From Tsukamurella sp. PLM1 (GTDB taxonomy: Bacteria > Actinomycetota > Actinomycetes > Mycobacteriales > Mycobacteriaceae): a stretch of DNA of 64,000 nt. The first letter of the stretch is position 1; the number at the start of each line of letters is the position of its first letter. Location of the stretch: the NCBI RefSeq assembly GCF_023168325.1, contig NZ_AP025688.1, positions 124,001 through 188,000 on the forward strand, in the 5' to 3' direction. This document shows positions 41,203 through 49,826 of the stretch, one piece after another. A program made the position numbers and the translations under genes. The notes under the pieces are model-generated. The model searched no databases and was not told the DNA's origin. It saw only the letters and a list, made by a program, of their open reading frames with translations.

Positions 41203-42139
41203 TCGTCACCGTCACCGCGAATCCGAGCCTGGACCGGCTCGTCGCCCTCGGGTCGCCCCTGCGGCGCGGCGCCGTTCAGCGCGCGGACGGAGCCGCCGCC
41301 GACCCGGGCGGCAAGGGCGTCAACGTCTCCCGTGTGGTGCATGCCGCGGGGGAGGGCACCGTCGCCCTGCTCCCCGCGGATCAGGGCGATCCGCTGCTCG
41401 CCGGCCTCGCACGCCTCGGCGTGCCCGCGATCGAAGTTCCCGTCGGGCACGAGGTGCGCAGCAACATCACCATCACCGAGCCCGACGGCACCACCACCAA
41501 GCTGAACGCGCCCGGCGCGCCCGCGCCCCGGAGGTGGTGCGCGCCTTCGAGGAGGCGATCGTCGCCGCGGCCGACGGTGCCTCCTGGCTCGCCCTGTGCG
41601 GCTCGCTCCCGCCCGGGCTCCCCGACGACTGGTACGCCCGTCTCGCGGCTCGCCTGGCGGGTGGCCCGCGGATCGCCGTCGACACCTCCGGCGCCGCGCT
41701 CGCCGGCGCCGCAGTCCCGGGCGTCTCACTGCTCAAGCCGAACGGCGAGGAGCTCGCGGAGCTCGCCGGCGTCGACGGGAGCGACTTCGAGACCCGTGCG
41801 GAGGCCGGTGATCTCGCGCCGGTCCGCGCGGCGGCCGAATCGCTGCACCGTGCCACCGGGGCCACCGTGCTGGTCACGCTCGGGGCCGCCGGCGCGCTGC
41901 TGGTGACCCCGGACGGTGCCTGGCACGCCGTACCTCCACGGGTCACGGTGCGCAGCACCGTGGGCGCCGGCGACAGCGCGCTCGCCGGCTACCTCATCGC
42001 TCACGAACGGGGCGCCTCGGCGCCCGAACGTCTCGCTCTCGCGGTCGCCTACGGCGCCGCAGCCGCAGCACTGCCGGGCACCCAGGCGCCCCGACCGGAG
42101 GAACTCGCCGTCGCCGACGTGCGGGTCACCGCCCTCTGA
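41199..42139 (+). CDS. fruK: 1-phosphofructokinase
   Basis: PfkB-family kinase that phosphorylates fructose 1-phosphate, the product of the fructose PTS, to fructose 1,6-bisphosphate. The N-terminus MIVTVTANPSLDRLVALGS and AADPGGKGVNVSRVVHAAGE are diagnostic of 1-phosphofructokinase. Later blocks are LCGSLPPGLPDDWYARL, VSLLKPNGEELAELAGVDG and the catalytic VRSTVGAGDSALAGYLIA. The frame changes near 41525 (NAPGAPAP to PEVVRAFEEA), an apparent indel in a C run. Length is about 313 residues. It is translationally coupled to fruR and followed by fruA after 45 bases. Confidence 0.92.
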
Positions 42140-42184
42140 ACATCCACCGCCGTACCACGATCCACCGCAGAACCGGAGAACACC

Positions 42185-44252
42185 ATGCCCGATCCGATCA
42201 TCGCGCCCGAACTGGTCGCGCTCGACGTCGCGGCCGGGGCCGACAAGGCCGAGGTCATCGCCTACTTGGCCGGCCGTATCACCGATGCCGGCCGGTCCAC
42301 CTCGGTAGACGGCCTCGTCGAGGCCGCGCTCGCCCGCGAATCGCAGTCCGCCACGGGGCTTCCCGGCGGGATCGCCATCCCGCACTGCCGCGCCGAATCG
42401 GTCACGGCCGCGAGCCTCGGCTTCGCTCGCCTGGACCCGAAGGTCGACTTCGGCGCGCCGGACGGCGGCGCCGACCTCGTGTTCCTCATCGCCGCGCCGG
42501 CCTCCGGCGGCTCGCAGCACATGAAGCTGCTCAGCGCGCTCGCCCGCGCGCTGGTCCGGCCCGAGTTCACCGCGTCGCTGCGCGCGGCTGCGACGCCGGA
42601 GGAGGTGGTCGCCCTCGTCGAGGACGTCATCACTCCGAAGCCGGCGGAGCCGAAGCCCGCCGCTCCTGCTGCGGCGGAGTCGGCGGAGTCGGCGGCTCCG
42701 GCCGCGCCAGGAGACGACGGTGGAGAAGGCACCGTCGGACAGGCCCTCACTGGTGGCGATCACGGCGTGCCCCACGGGGATCGCGCACACCTACATGGCC
42801 GCCGACGCCCTCAAGCTGGCCGCCGAACGGGCCGGTGTCGAGCTCACGGTCGAGACGCAGGGCTCGTCCGGCTCCACGCCGCTCGCGCCGCAGACCATCG
42901 TCGAGGCGGGCGCCGTCATCTTCGCCACCGAGGTGGGCGTGAAGGGCCGCGAGCGCTTCGCGGGCAAGCCGGTGATCACCTCGGGCGTCAAGCGCGGCAT
43001 CAACGAGCCCGACGCGATGATTGCCGAAGCGGTTGCGGCCGCGTCGGATCCGGACGCCCCCAGGGTCGACGGTGCCGCCGCCGAGTCCGAGCCGGCCGCC
43101 GCGCCGGTGGGCCTGGGCGGGCAGCTCAAGCGCGCCCTGCTCACCGGCGTGAGCTACATGATCCCGTTCGTCGCCGCGGGCGGCCTGCTGATGGCGCTCG
43201 GGTTCCTCATGGCCGGCTACGAGATCGGCAGCGAACACGGCGAGGACGGCATGTCCAACGGCGCCTACATCGCGCTGCACGACTCGCTGTGGAATCTTCC
43301 GCCGGAAGGGCTGCTGCACTATCTGGGGGCGGTGTGCTTCGCCGTCGGCAGCGCGGCGATGAGTCTCATGGTCGCGGTGCTCGCGGGCTACATCGCCTAC
43401 GCGATCGCCGACCGGCCGGGTCTCGCACCGGGTTTCGTCGCGGGCGTGCTCGCCGTCACCGTGAACGCGGGGTTCATCGGCGGCGTGATCGGTGGCCTGC
43501 TCGCCGGCGTCGTGGCGCTGTGGCTCTCGCGGATCCCGCTGCCGCAGTGGGCCCGTGGCCTGCAGCCGGTGGTGATCATCCCGCTGCTCGGCACGCTCAT
43601 CACCGGTGGCACGATGTACATGATCCTGGCCGGCCCGCTGCGCTGGGTGAACGAGGAGATGACCAGCGCCCTTAACGGGATGAGCGGCAGCAGCAAGGTC
43701 GCGCTCGGCGTGGTGATCGGCCTCATGATGTGCTTCGACCTCGGCGGCCCGGTGAACAAGGCGTCCTACGCCTTCGGCGTCGCGGGTCTCGGCCTGAGCA
43801 CCGCCGGCGCGCCCCAGTGGGAGATCATGGCGGCGGTCATGGCCGCCGGTATGGTGCCGCCGCTGGCGCTCGCGCTGGCCACCTTCGTGCGGCCCCGCCT
43901 GTTCACCGAGCCCGAGCGGGAGAACGGCAAGGCGGCCCTGCCGCTGGGACTGTGCTTCATCTCGGAGGGCGCGATCCCGTTCGCCGCGGCCGACCCGCTG
44001 CGGGTGATTCCGTCGATGATGCTCGGCGGCGCGGTCACCGGCGGCCTGTCGATGGCGCTCAGCGTGCAGCTGCGCGCGCCGCACGGCGGAGTGTTCGTCA
44101 TGTTCGCGACCAACGGCACGTGGCCGCAGTTCGTCGTCGCGCTGGTGGCGGGCGTGGTCGTGAGCGCCGTGGCGGTCGTGCTCGCCAAGTCGGTCGCGGC
44201 CCGTGGCGCCGCAGCTGCCGATTCCGCCCAGCCCGCGGCCGTCGCCGCGTAA
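42185..44252 (+). CDS. fruA: Fructose-specific PTS transporter, EIIABC
   Basis: Membrane transporter that imports fructose and phosphorylates it at C1. The EIIA domain spans about residues 1-150 (phospho-His in PGGIAIPHCRAE). EIIB spans about 185-290 (phospho-Cys in LVAITACPTGIAHTYMAADA). EIIC spans about 320-670 (GVSYMIPFVAAGGLLMALGF, DLGGPVNKASYAF and FISEGAIPFAAADPLR). The joined length of ~689 residues matches actinobacterial fused fructose permeases. The frame changes at about 42710-42720 in the Ala/Pro/Glu linker between A and B. Because such fusions are usual, I call this an indel. Two separate genes, with EIIBC starting at 42720, is the alternative. Confidence 0.92.
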
Positions 44253-44323
44253 TACTGGTCCTGACCACTCCCGCGGGCCGCCCGCCGCGCGGCCGCACAA
44301 TCCCATCACCCACGAGGAGAGAC

Positions 44324-44581
44324 ATGCCCAGCACCACCGTCGCCGTCGGATCCGCCGTCGGCCTGCACGCCCGCCCCGCCGCCGTGATCGCCAACGCCGT
44401 CAACGAGTCCGGCCACGAGGTCACCCTGTCGGTCGCCGGCGGTGAGCCGGTGGACGCCGGCTCCGCCCTGATGATCATGACGCTCGGCGCCGAACAGGGC
44501 GTGGAGGTCACCGTCGAATCCGCGGACCAGGGCACCGTCGACGCGATCGCGGCCCTCGTCGCCCAGGACCTCGACGCGTAG
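44324..44581 (+). CDS. ptsH: Phosphocarrier protein HPr
   Basis: The 85-residue phosphocarrier relays phosphate from enzyme I to the EIIA domain of FruA. The active His is in VGLHARPAAVIANAV. The regulatory region is VDAGSALMIMTLGAEQGVEV, and the Ser equivalent to the HPr-kinase site of Firmicutes lies in GSALM but is not expected to be used here. GAGGAGAGA precedes ATG 44324. It is the last gene of fruR-fruK-fruA-ptsH and is followed by a strong terminator. Confidence 0.95.
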   Translation: MPSTTVAVGSAVGLHARPAAVIANAVNESGHEVTLSVAGGEPVDAGSALMIMTLGAEQGVEVTVESADQGTVDAIAALVAQDLDA

Positions 44582-44597
44582 TCCGGGTCACGACGTC

Positions 44598-44629
44598 GCG
44601 GGGCGGACGGTGCTCACCGTCCGCCCCGC
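44598..44629 (+). terminator. Terminator hairpin at the end of the fructose PTS operon
   Basis: GCGGGGCGGACGGTG (44598-44612) pairs perfectly with CACCGTCCGCCCCGC (44615-44629), a 15-bp stem with a minimal loop, 17 bases after the ptsH stop. It also faces the end of the convergent regulator gene at 44669. Confidence 0.85.
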
Positions 44630-44668
44630 CGTCGTCCGCGCCGCCGGGCAACCCGGTCAACGGCGCCG

Positions 44669-45448
44669 TCAGTGAATCGGACCGAGGACATCCGAATGCC
44701 CGTTGCGGCGACACCAGCTGACCAAGTAGCGGGCGTGCAGCCCGCACCACCGGTACACGGCGCCCTGGGTCAGGGGCAATGCGGCGTCGTGCTCGTGCCG
44801 CGCGGTGATCATCGGCCCCAGGTAGTGACTGGTCACCTTGTTGGCGGTGCTCGGCGAGACCTTCGCGGCCGCGGCGAGCGTCGCGTTGTCGCCGGCCCGG
44901 CCGCTCGCGATCGCGCCCGCCATCCGGCCGGCGGTTCGGCCGCGCTGTCCGGTCAGGAGCTCGTACAGCGGCGTCCGCCGGTTCGACGGTGCCGCGCGCT
45001 CGGCCAGGCGCTGCCCGAGCGCGACCGCCTGGACGGCCTCCATGAGGTGGTGCAGGCCCGCCGATTTGGGGAAGACGCCGAAGACCTCGGGACGTAGCCG
45101 CGCCTCCTCGAGGTGGTCGGTCTCCATCCCGTGGCCCTGGGTCGCGAGGATCACCGGCGCCTGCCGTGCCGTCTGGTCGAGGCGATCGATCACGTCCAGC
45201 CCGTCGAACGTCCACTCCGACTCCGGGTGGTTCCAGATCAGGTCCGCGAGCACCACGTCGTACCGGACCTGGCCACTGATCGCCCGCAGGAACTCGGCCT
45301 CCGTGCCGGCCACCGTCACGGTCGCGACGTCTGCGCCGAGCGGCGCCGCGACGACGTGGCCGAGGGGAGAGGCGATCAGTATCCGGAGTCCGCGGGGCAC
45401 GAGGAGAAGGTACTGCCGTGCACACCGTCGGAATGTCTGATCGCGCAC
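44669..45448 (-). CDS. Response-regulator-like protein with degenerate receiver and HTH
   Basis: The first ~140 residues resemble a receiver: LRILIASPLGHVVAAP, DVVLADLIWNHP with the would-be phospho-Asp, APVILATQGHG and the Lys in FGVFPKSAGL. A linker follows, then TAGRMAGAIASGRAGDNATL and AAAAKVSPSTANKVTSHYLG, which look like a helix-turn-helix. The ending HARYLVSWCRRNGHSDVLGP is unusual. The frame opens at GTG 45448, but GTG 45400 (MPRGLRILIASP) fits a receiver start better. Neither has a clear ribosome site. There is no kinase gene nearby. It is divergent from a tiny LuxR-type HTH gene, which may be its partner. Function unknown. Confidence 0.65.
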   Translation of the reverse strand: MRDQTFRRCARQYLLLVPRGLRILIASPLGHVVAAPLGADVATVTVAGTEAEFLRAISGQVRYDVVLADLIWNHPESEWTFDGLDVIDRLDQTARQAPVILATQGHGMETDHLEEARLRPEVFGVFPKSAGLHHLMEAVQAVALGQRLAERAAPSNRRTPLYELLTGQRGRTAGRMAGAIASGRAGDNATLAAAAKVSPSTANKVTSHYLGPMITARHEHDAALPLTQGAVYRWCGLHARYLVSWCRRNGHSDVLGPIH

Positions 45449-45585
45449 GATTCATCCGGTCGGAGGGAGGATCCGACGCGTATCCGCGCCGGAAGTGTGT
45501 TTCCGGCCCCTGATTCAGCGGCGGGCCGTCACCCAAACTGAGTACCGGCGGCCGCGCTCGAGCGGCGGGGGAAACGAGGCGAACG

Positions 45586-45897
45586 ATGACGGTCATCGAC
45601 GATGTGAGGACCGGAGGGCACGCTCCGGAGCGGCAGCGGATCCGGATGAGCGCGCGCGAGCGCGAGGTGCTGACCACCTACGTGCTGGGTGCGACGGTGA
45701 CGGTCACTGCGGCCGAGCACTTCATCGGCGAAGCGACCGTGCGCACCCACTACCGGCGTGTGGTGGAGCGGTACGCGGCGGTGGGGCGACCGGTCGGTAA
45801 CCGCGTGCAGCTCTTGCTGCTGATGGTCGCAGACGGGTGGATCGACCTCGACGACGCGCTGCGCCGGATCGATCAGGCAACGGGAGCGATGCAGTAG
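45586..45897 (+). CDS. Stand-alone small LuxR-type HTH protein
   Basis: A 103-residue protein consisting almost only of a LuxR/GerE-like helix-turn-helix: MSAREREVLTTYVLGATVTV, AEHFIGEATVRTHYRRVVER, then RVQLLLLMVADGWIDLDDAL. There is no receiver or sensor part. GAGGCGAACG precedes the ATG. It is transcribed divergently from the receiver-like regulator 137 bases away, and its last 25 bases overlap the convergent LppU-like gene. It may be the DNA-binding half of a split regulator, or act alone. No target can be named. Confidence 0.65.
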   Translation: MTVIDDVRTGGHAPERQRIRMSAREREVLTTYVLGATVTVTAAEHFIGEATVRTHYRRVVERYAAVGRPVGNRVQLLLLMVADGWIDLDDALRRIDQATGAMQ

Positions 45898-46487
45898 CTG
45901 ATCCGCTGCGGCGCCGCGTAGTTCAGCGCGGACGATCCGCGGCAGGTGAGTGGCGCGCCCGCCCGTTCGGTCACACGGATCACATTCGGCATCGCGGTAC
46001 CGAGCGCGGTGGGGCAGGAGACCGGGCGGATGTCGGTGGTGGCCGCGGCGTCCGGCTTGACCTGGTAGCACTCACCCAGCGTCATCCGAGGGACGACGCA
46101 CAGCGTGGAGCCGCCGGACTCGACCCGCGCATAACTCGGCATGCTGCACGCCGTCTTCGCCGCGGCCTTCTCGGCCACCGCGAAGCTGAAGCCGTCGCCG
46201 TCGCACCCGGTCCGGGTCACGTTCCCGCCCGCCACCGTGACGCAGTCGCCGACCTCGACCGCACTCACCGGCGCGACTTCGGGGCCCGACGGCTTGACGC
46301 CGAGCAGCACCGCCGCGGCGCCGACGATCAGGACCGCGATGATGCCGGAGTAGACGACGGACGTGGCGGCCTTCCATGCGGGCGTCGGCCGGACCTCGCC
46401 GAGCCGCCGGCCCACCGACGTCGCGTCGAAGCGACGACGGAGCGCGGCGATCCGGGGCTGCGCGTGGTCGAACAGGGGCGTGGACAT
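45873..46487 (-). CDS. LppU/SCO3897-family membrane-anchored protein
   Basis: From ATG 46487 the protein (about 204 residues) has a cytoplasmic N-terminus (FDHAQPRIAALRRRFDATSV), one transmembrane helix (VVYSGIIAVLIVGAAAVLLG, about residues 48-67) and an exported Cys-rich domain (VEVGDCVTVAGGNVTRTGCD, TACSMPSYARVESGGSTLCV, LGECYQVKPDA and the final SYCIAPVA). This Cys pattern resembles the LppU/SCO3897 family of unknown function. The promoter TAAGAT ends 7 bases before the ATG, so the mRNA appears leaderless. An inverted repeat overlapping that promoter indicates repression. An in-frame start at 46523 exists but would lie inside the promoter. Confidence 0.75.
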   Translation of the reverse strand: MSTPLFDHAQPRIAALRRRFDATSVGRRLGEVRPTPAWKAATSVVYSGIIAVLIVGAAAVLLGVKPSGPEVAPVSAVEVGDCVTVAGGNVTRTGCDGDGFSFAVAEKAAAKTACSMPSYARVESGGSTLCVVPRMTLGECYQVKPDAAATTDIRPVSCPTALGTAMPNVIRVTERAGAPLTCRGSSALNYAAPQRISYCIAPVA

Positions 46488-46510
46488 AGTCTCAATCTTA
46501 ACTTGAGACT
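46488..46510. promoter_or_regulatory. Operator/promoter of the LppU-like gene: AGTCTCAA-N7-TTGAGACT
   Basis: A perfect 8-bp inverted repeat, AGTCTCAA (46488-46495) and TTGAGACT (46503-46510), directly abuts the start codon of the LppU-like gene. A further half-site, AAGTCTCAG, lies at 46524-46532. Read on the minus strand, TAAGAT within the repeat is a -10 placed 7 nt before ATG, with TTGTGT about 19 nt upstream. A repressor dimer here would block a leaderless promoter. The nearby MarR gene (47512) is a possible binder. Confidence 0.7.
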
Positions 46511-46596
46511 CACTAGATAACACAAGTCTCAGTTTTCACATGTCGGATCGGCGCGGCGGGGTCCGTGCCGGACGCCCGCTCACTAGGCTTTGCGAC

Positions 46597-47510
46597 ATGC
46601 TGAAGGACGCGCCCGTCATCGCCGTGGGTCCGGCCCCCGATCCCGAGTTCGACGCCGCGATCACCGCCGGCGGAGGCGAGCCCGGCGTACTCGCCGCCGC
46701 GTCCGGCCTCGTCTGGACCGACTCTCGCACGCCCCTGCCGGACCTGCCCCCGACGGTGCGCTGGGTCCAGCTCCCGTTCGCCGGAGTCGAGGGTTTCGTC
46801 GGCTCGGGCGTGCTGTCGACGTACCCGGAGGTGGTGTTCACCTCGGCGGCCGGGGCGTACGCCGGCACCGTCGCCGAGCACGCCCTCGCGATGCTCCTGG
46901 CGGGCGTGCGCGGCCTGTGGCACCGCGAGTTCGTGGGACCCCGCCGGTTCGGGGCCGCGCACCGCGCGCCTCGGGGTTCGACGGTGGCCGTCGTCGGCGC
47001 GGGCGGCATCGGGCGCGCGCTGATCCCGGCGTTGCGCGCGCTCGGCGTCAAGGTCGTCGCCGTGAACCGCTCGGGCGCCGACGTCACCGACGCCGTCGTC
47101 GTCACCGCCGACCGCCTCGACGAGGTCTGGCCCGCCGTCGACCACGTGATCCTCGCGGCACCGTCGACCGCGGAGACCCGCGCCCGGTGGACGCGGAGGT
47201 CCTCGCCCGGCTGCAGCCGCACTCGTGGATCGTCAACGTCGCCCGCGGCTCGCTGATCGATACGGACGCCCTGGTGGTCGCGCTGCGCGCGGGCACGATC
47301 GGCGGCGCCGCCCTCGATGTGACGGATCCCGAGCCCCTCCCCGCGGACCACCCCCTGTGGTCGATCCCCAACGCGATCATCACTCCGCACGTGGCCAACC
47401 CGCCGCAGCACCTGCGGCCGGCGCTGCTCGAGCGCGTCGAGGTCAACGTCCGGCGGTTCGCCAACGACATGGAGCCGCTCGCGGTGATCGACGCCGCGCG
47501 CGGCTACTGA
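46597..47510 (+). CDS. D-isomer-specific 2-hydroxyacid dehydrogenase
   Basis: NAD(P)-dependent dehydrogenase of the D-2-hydroxyacid family, about 304 residues. Visible are VRWVQLPFAGVEGFVGSGVL, the GxGxxG fold in VAVVGAGGIGRALIPALRAL, VILAAPSTAETRA, the catalytic-region Arg in SWIVNVARGSLIDTDALVVA, Glu in DVTDPEPLPADHPLW and His in AIITPHVANPP. The frame changes near 47187, apparently an indel in a GC run. ATG 46597 (MLKDAPVIAVGP) is the plausible start. It ends 1 base before the MarR gene starts, so the two form an operon. The natural hydroxyacid is unknown. Confidence 0.87.
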
Positions 47511-47511
47511 C

Positions 47512-48033
47512 ATGCCCGACGGTCCGTCGTCCGCGGCGGGCGGCGGATCCACCGGGCCGACGCCCGACGACGTCGACCTCATCGTCCGGGGGATCGTCGG
47601 TTTCGCCAAGCGGATCCGGTCCGACGCACGGCTGATGGGCGACGAGGTCTCGTACGTCGACTTCACGCTGCTGTTCGTGCTGAACGAGACCCCGGGGATG
47701 CGCGCGGTCGACCTCGCCGAGGCGGTGTCGATCGACAAGTCGACCGCCAGCCGACAGCTCGCGAGCCTGGAGCGGCGGGACCTCATCGTGCGGGAGGCGG
47801 ACCCCGCCAATCCGCGGTCGCGGCGGCTGCGGCTGACGGCGCGCGCCGAGCGGGTGTTGGCCCGGACCGACCGTGAGTGGCGGGCCCGGATCGAGGCGCG
47901 CACGGCCGACTGGCCGCGGGAGGATCTCAGGACGTTCGCGACGCTGATCGACCGCTACATGCGGGTCGACCTACCGGACGAGACCGCGTCTCACCAGGAC
48001 GTTGGCGGGGCTAAGCACCCTACTTTCGAGTAA
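47512..48033 (+). CDS. MarR-family transcriptional regulator
   Basis: Winged-helix regulator of 173 residues: LIVRGIVGFAKRIRSDARLM, VDFTLLFVLNETPGMRAVDL, AEAVSIDKSTASRQLASLER (recognition helix), RDLIVREADPANPRSRRLRL (wing with Asp-x-Arg-type contacts) and LTARAERVLARTDREWR. The start lies immediately after the dehydrogenase stop, so the pair is co-expressed. The regulator may respond to that enzyme's substrate or product. The inverted repeat at 46488-46510 is a possible binding site. The last residues (HQDVGGAKHPTFE) are not conserved-looking. Confidence 0.85.
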   Translation: MPDGPSSAAGGGSTGPTPDDVDLIVRGIVGFAKRIRSDARLMGDEVSYVDFTLLFVLNETPGMRAVDLAEAVSIDKSTASRQLASLERRDLIVREADPANPRSRRLRLTARAERVLARTDREWRARIEARTADWPREDLRTFATLIDRYMRVDLPDETASHQDVGGAKHPTFE

Positions 48034-48238
48034 GTTTGGGTGTGTTATGGTCAGCCCACTGTTCTGAGCATCAGGCGACCCACGTTGTACATCCGATGCC
48101 TGGCGAACCCAGGTGCCCCGTGGATTCCGCCCCCGTTCACACCGCGACGGGGGCGTTGACGCGCGTGGAGTCCGCCCTGTGCCGGAACTTCCGGCCCGCA
48201 GCCGCGGCGCCCGGTAGGGACGACAAGGAACGAAACGC
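48034..48238 (+). promoter_or_regulatory. Promoter and structured leader of pntAB
   Basis: A weak promoter is possible at CTTTCG-N17-TATGGT (the -10 at 48046-48051) in a locally AT-rich stretch. The following ~190 nt contain a CCTGG/CCAGG hairpin (about 48097-48113), a perfect 9-bp stem CGCCCCCGT/ACGGGGGCG (48128-48155) and a GCCGGAA/TTCCGGC hairpin near 48181. I do not recognise a known riboswitch class. The leader ends with AAGGAACG, the ribosome site of a short leader ORF. Confidence 0.45.
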
Positions 48239-48298
48239 ATGAACGTCGGTGAACCGACCATGACCCGTGCGGGTCGGCAGTGGGAGTGCTGCGCATGA
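48239..48298 (+). CDS. Short leader ORF translationally coupled to pntA
   Basis: A 19-codon frame, [19 protein letters not shown], starts at ATG 48239, 8-9 bases after AAGGA, a better ribosome site than that of pntA. Its TGA overlaps the pntA ATG (ATGA). Two Cys codons lie just before the end, which recalls cysteine-responsive leader peptides described in mycobacteria. Regulation of pntA by ribosome stalling or coupling is inference. It may also be chance. Confidence 0.45.
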   Translation: MNVGEPTMTRAGRQWECCA

Positions 48299-49819
48299 TC
48301 ATCGGAGCTTTGAAAGAGGCGCAGCCGGGCGAGACCCGTGTCGCCGCCACCCCCGCCACGGTGGCCCAGCTGATCAAGCTGGGCTACGAGGTGGTCGTGG
48401 ACTCGGGCGCCGGTGCGGCGTCCTCGTTCGCGGACGAGGCCTACGTGGAGGCCGGCGCGTCGATCGGTGACGCGCGCGCCGCCGACATCGTGCTGGGCGT
48501 CAACGCCCCGTCGAGTGCGCAGCTCGACGGTATGCGGCCGGGCACGATCGTCGCCGGGCTCGGCCCCCGCGCAGAGCCCGGAGCTGCTCGAGGACCTGCG
48601 CCGCCGGGAGCTGACCGCGTTCGCGATGGAGTCGGTGCCGCGCATCTCGCGCGCGCAGTCGATGGACGTGCTGTCCTCGATGGCGAACATCGCCGGCTAC
48701 CGCGCCGTGGTCGAGGCCGCGCACGTGTTCGGCCGGTTCTTCACGGGCCAGGTCACGGCCGCGGGCAAGGTCCCGCCGGCCAAGGTGCTCGTGGTGGGTG
48801 CCGGCGTCGCCGGCCTCGCCGCGATCGGTGCCGCCGGCTCGCTCGGCGCCATCGTGCGCGCCACCGATCCGCGCCCCGAGGTGGCCGACCAGGTCGCGTC
48901 GCTGGGTGGCGAGTACCTCTCCGTGCAGAACGAGGAGGCCGAGGTCTCGGCCACCGGCTACGCGAAGGAGATGGGCGACGACTACAAGGCTCGCGAGGCG
49001 CAGCTGTACGCCGAGCAGTGCAAGGACGTCGACATCATCATCACCACGGCTCTGATCCCCGGGCGCCCCGCGCCGCGGATCATCACCGAGGAGATGGTCG
49101 CGTCGATGAAGCCCGGCAGCGTCATCGTCGACATGGCGGCGTCCAACGGCGGCAACGTCGGCGGCACCGTCGCCGGCGAGGCGATCGTCACGCCGAACGG
49201 CGTCACCATCATCGGCTACACGGACCTGGCCGGGCGTCTGCCCGCGCAGGCCTCGCAGCTGTACGGCACGAACCTCGTCAACCTGCTCAAGCTGGTGACG
49301 CCCGAGAAGGACGGGCAGCTCGTGCTCGACTTCGAGGATCCGGTCCAGCGGTCGATCACGGTGACCCGCGCGGGCGAGCTGCTGTTCCCGCCGCCGCCGG
49401 TGCAGGTCTCGGCGGCTCCGAAGGCCGCGCCGGCCGCCGAGGTCGAGCCGAAGCCGGTCAAGGAGCCGATGTCGGCGTCCAAGAAGGTCTCGCTCACGCT
49501 GGTGGGCGTCGTGCTGTTCGGCCTGCTGATCAGCTTCTCGCCGAACCCGCTGCCGCAGCACTTCACCGTGCTCATGCTGGCGATCGTGATCGGCTACTAC
49601 GTCATCGGCAACGTGGCGCACGCGCTGCACACGCCGCTGATGTCGGTGACCAACGCCATCTCGGGCGTCGTCGTGGTCGGTGCGCTGCTGCAGTTGGCGT
49701 CGACCAACGTCACGGTGCTCGTGCTGTCGACGATCGCGATCCTGTTCGCGTCGATCAACGTCTTCGGTGGTTTCGCGGTCACGCGCCGCATGCTCGCCAT
49801 GTTCAGCAAGGGGGCATGA
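48295..49819 (+). CDS. pntA: NAD(P) transhydrogenase, alpha subunit
   Basis: NAD(H)-binding subunit of the proton-translocating transhydrogenase, which uses the proton gradient to make NADPH from NADH. Blocks: [40 protein letters not shown], the NAD fold in [40 protein letters not shown] and [20 protein letters not shown]. After a Pro/Lys linker come four membrane helices ([20 protein letters not shown] to [11 protein letters not shown]). The fused ~508-residue form is E. coli-like, whereas mycobacteria usually split it into PntAa and PntAb. The frame changes near 48570 by an indel in a C run. pntB follows 7 bases later. Confidence 0.93.
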
Positions 49820-49826
49820 GTCAGTC

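Noticed and set aside
42720..44252. EIIBC as a separate gene starting at ATG 42720
   Set aside because: Fused EIIABC proteins of this length are usual and the break lies in a linker next to a G run, so an indel is more likely. Kept as an alternative only.
48036..48242. 68-residue open frame in the pntA leader
   Set aside because: No ribosome site and no family resemblance; it spans the stable hairpins. The shorter ORF at 48239 is better supported.
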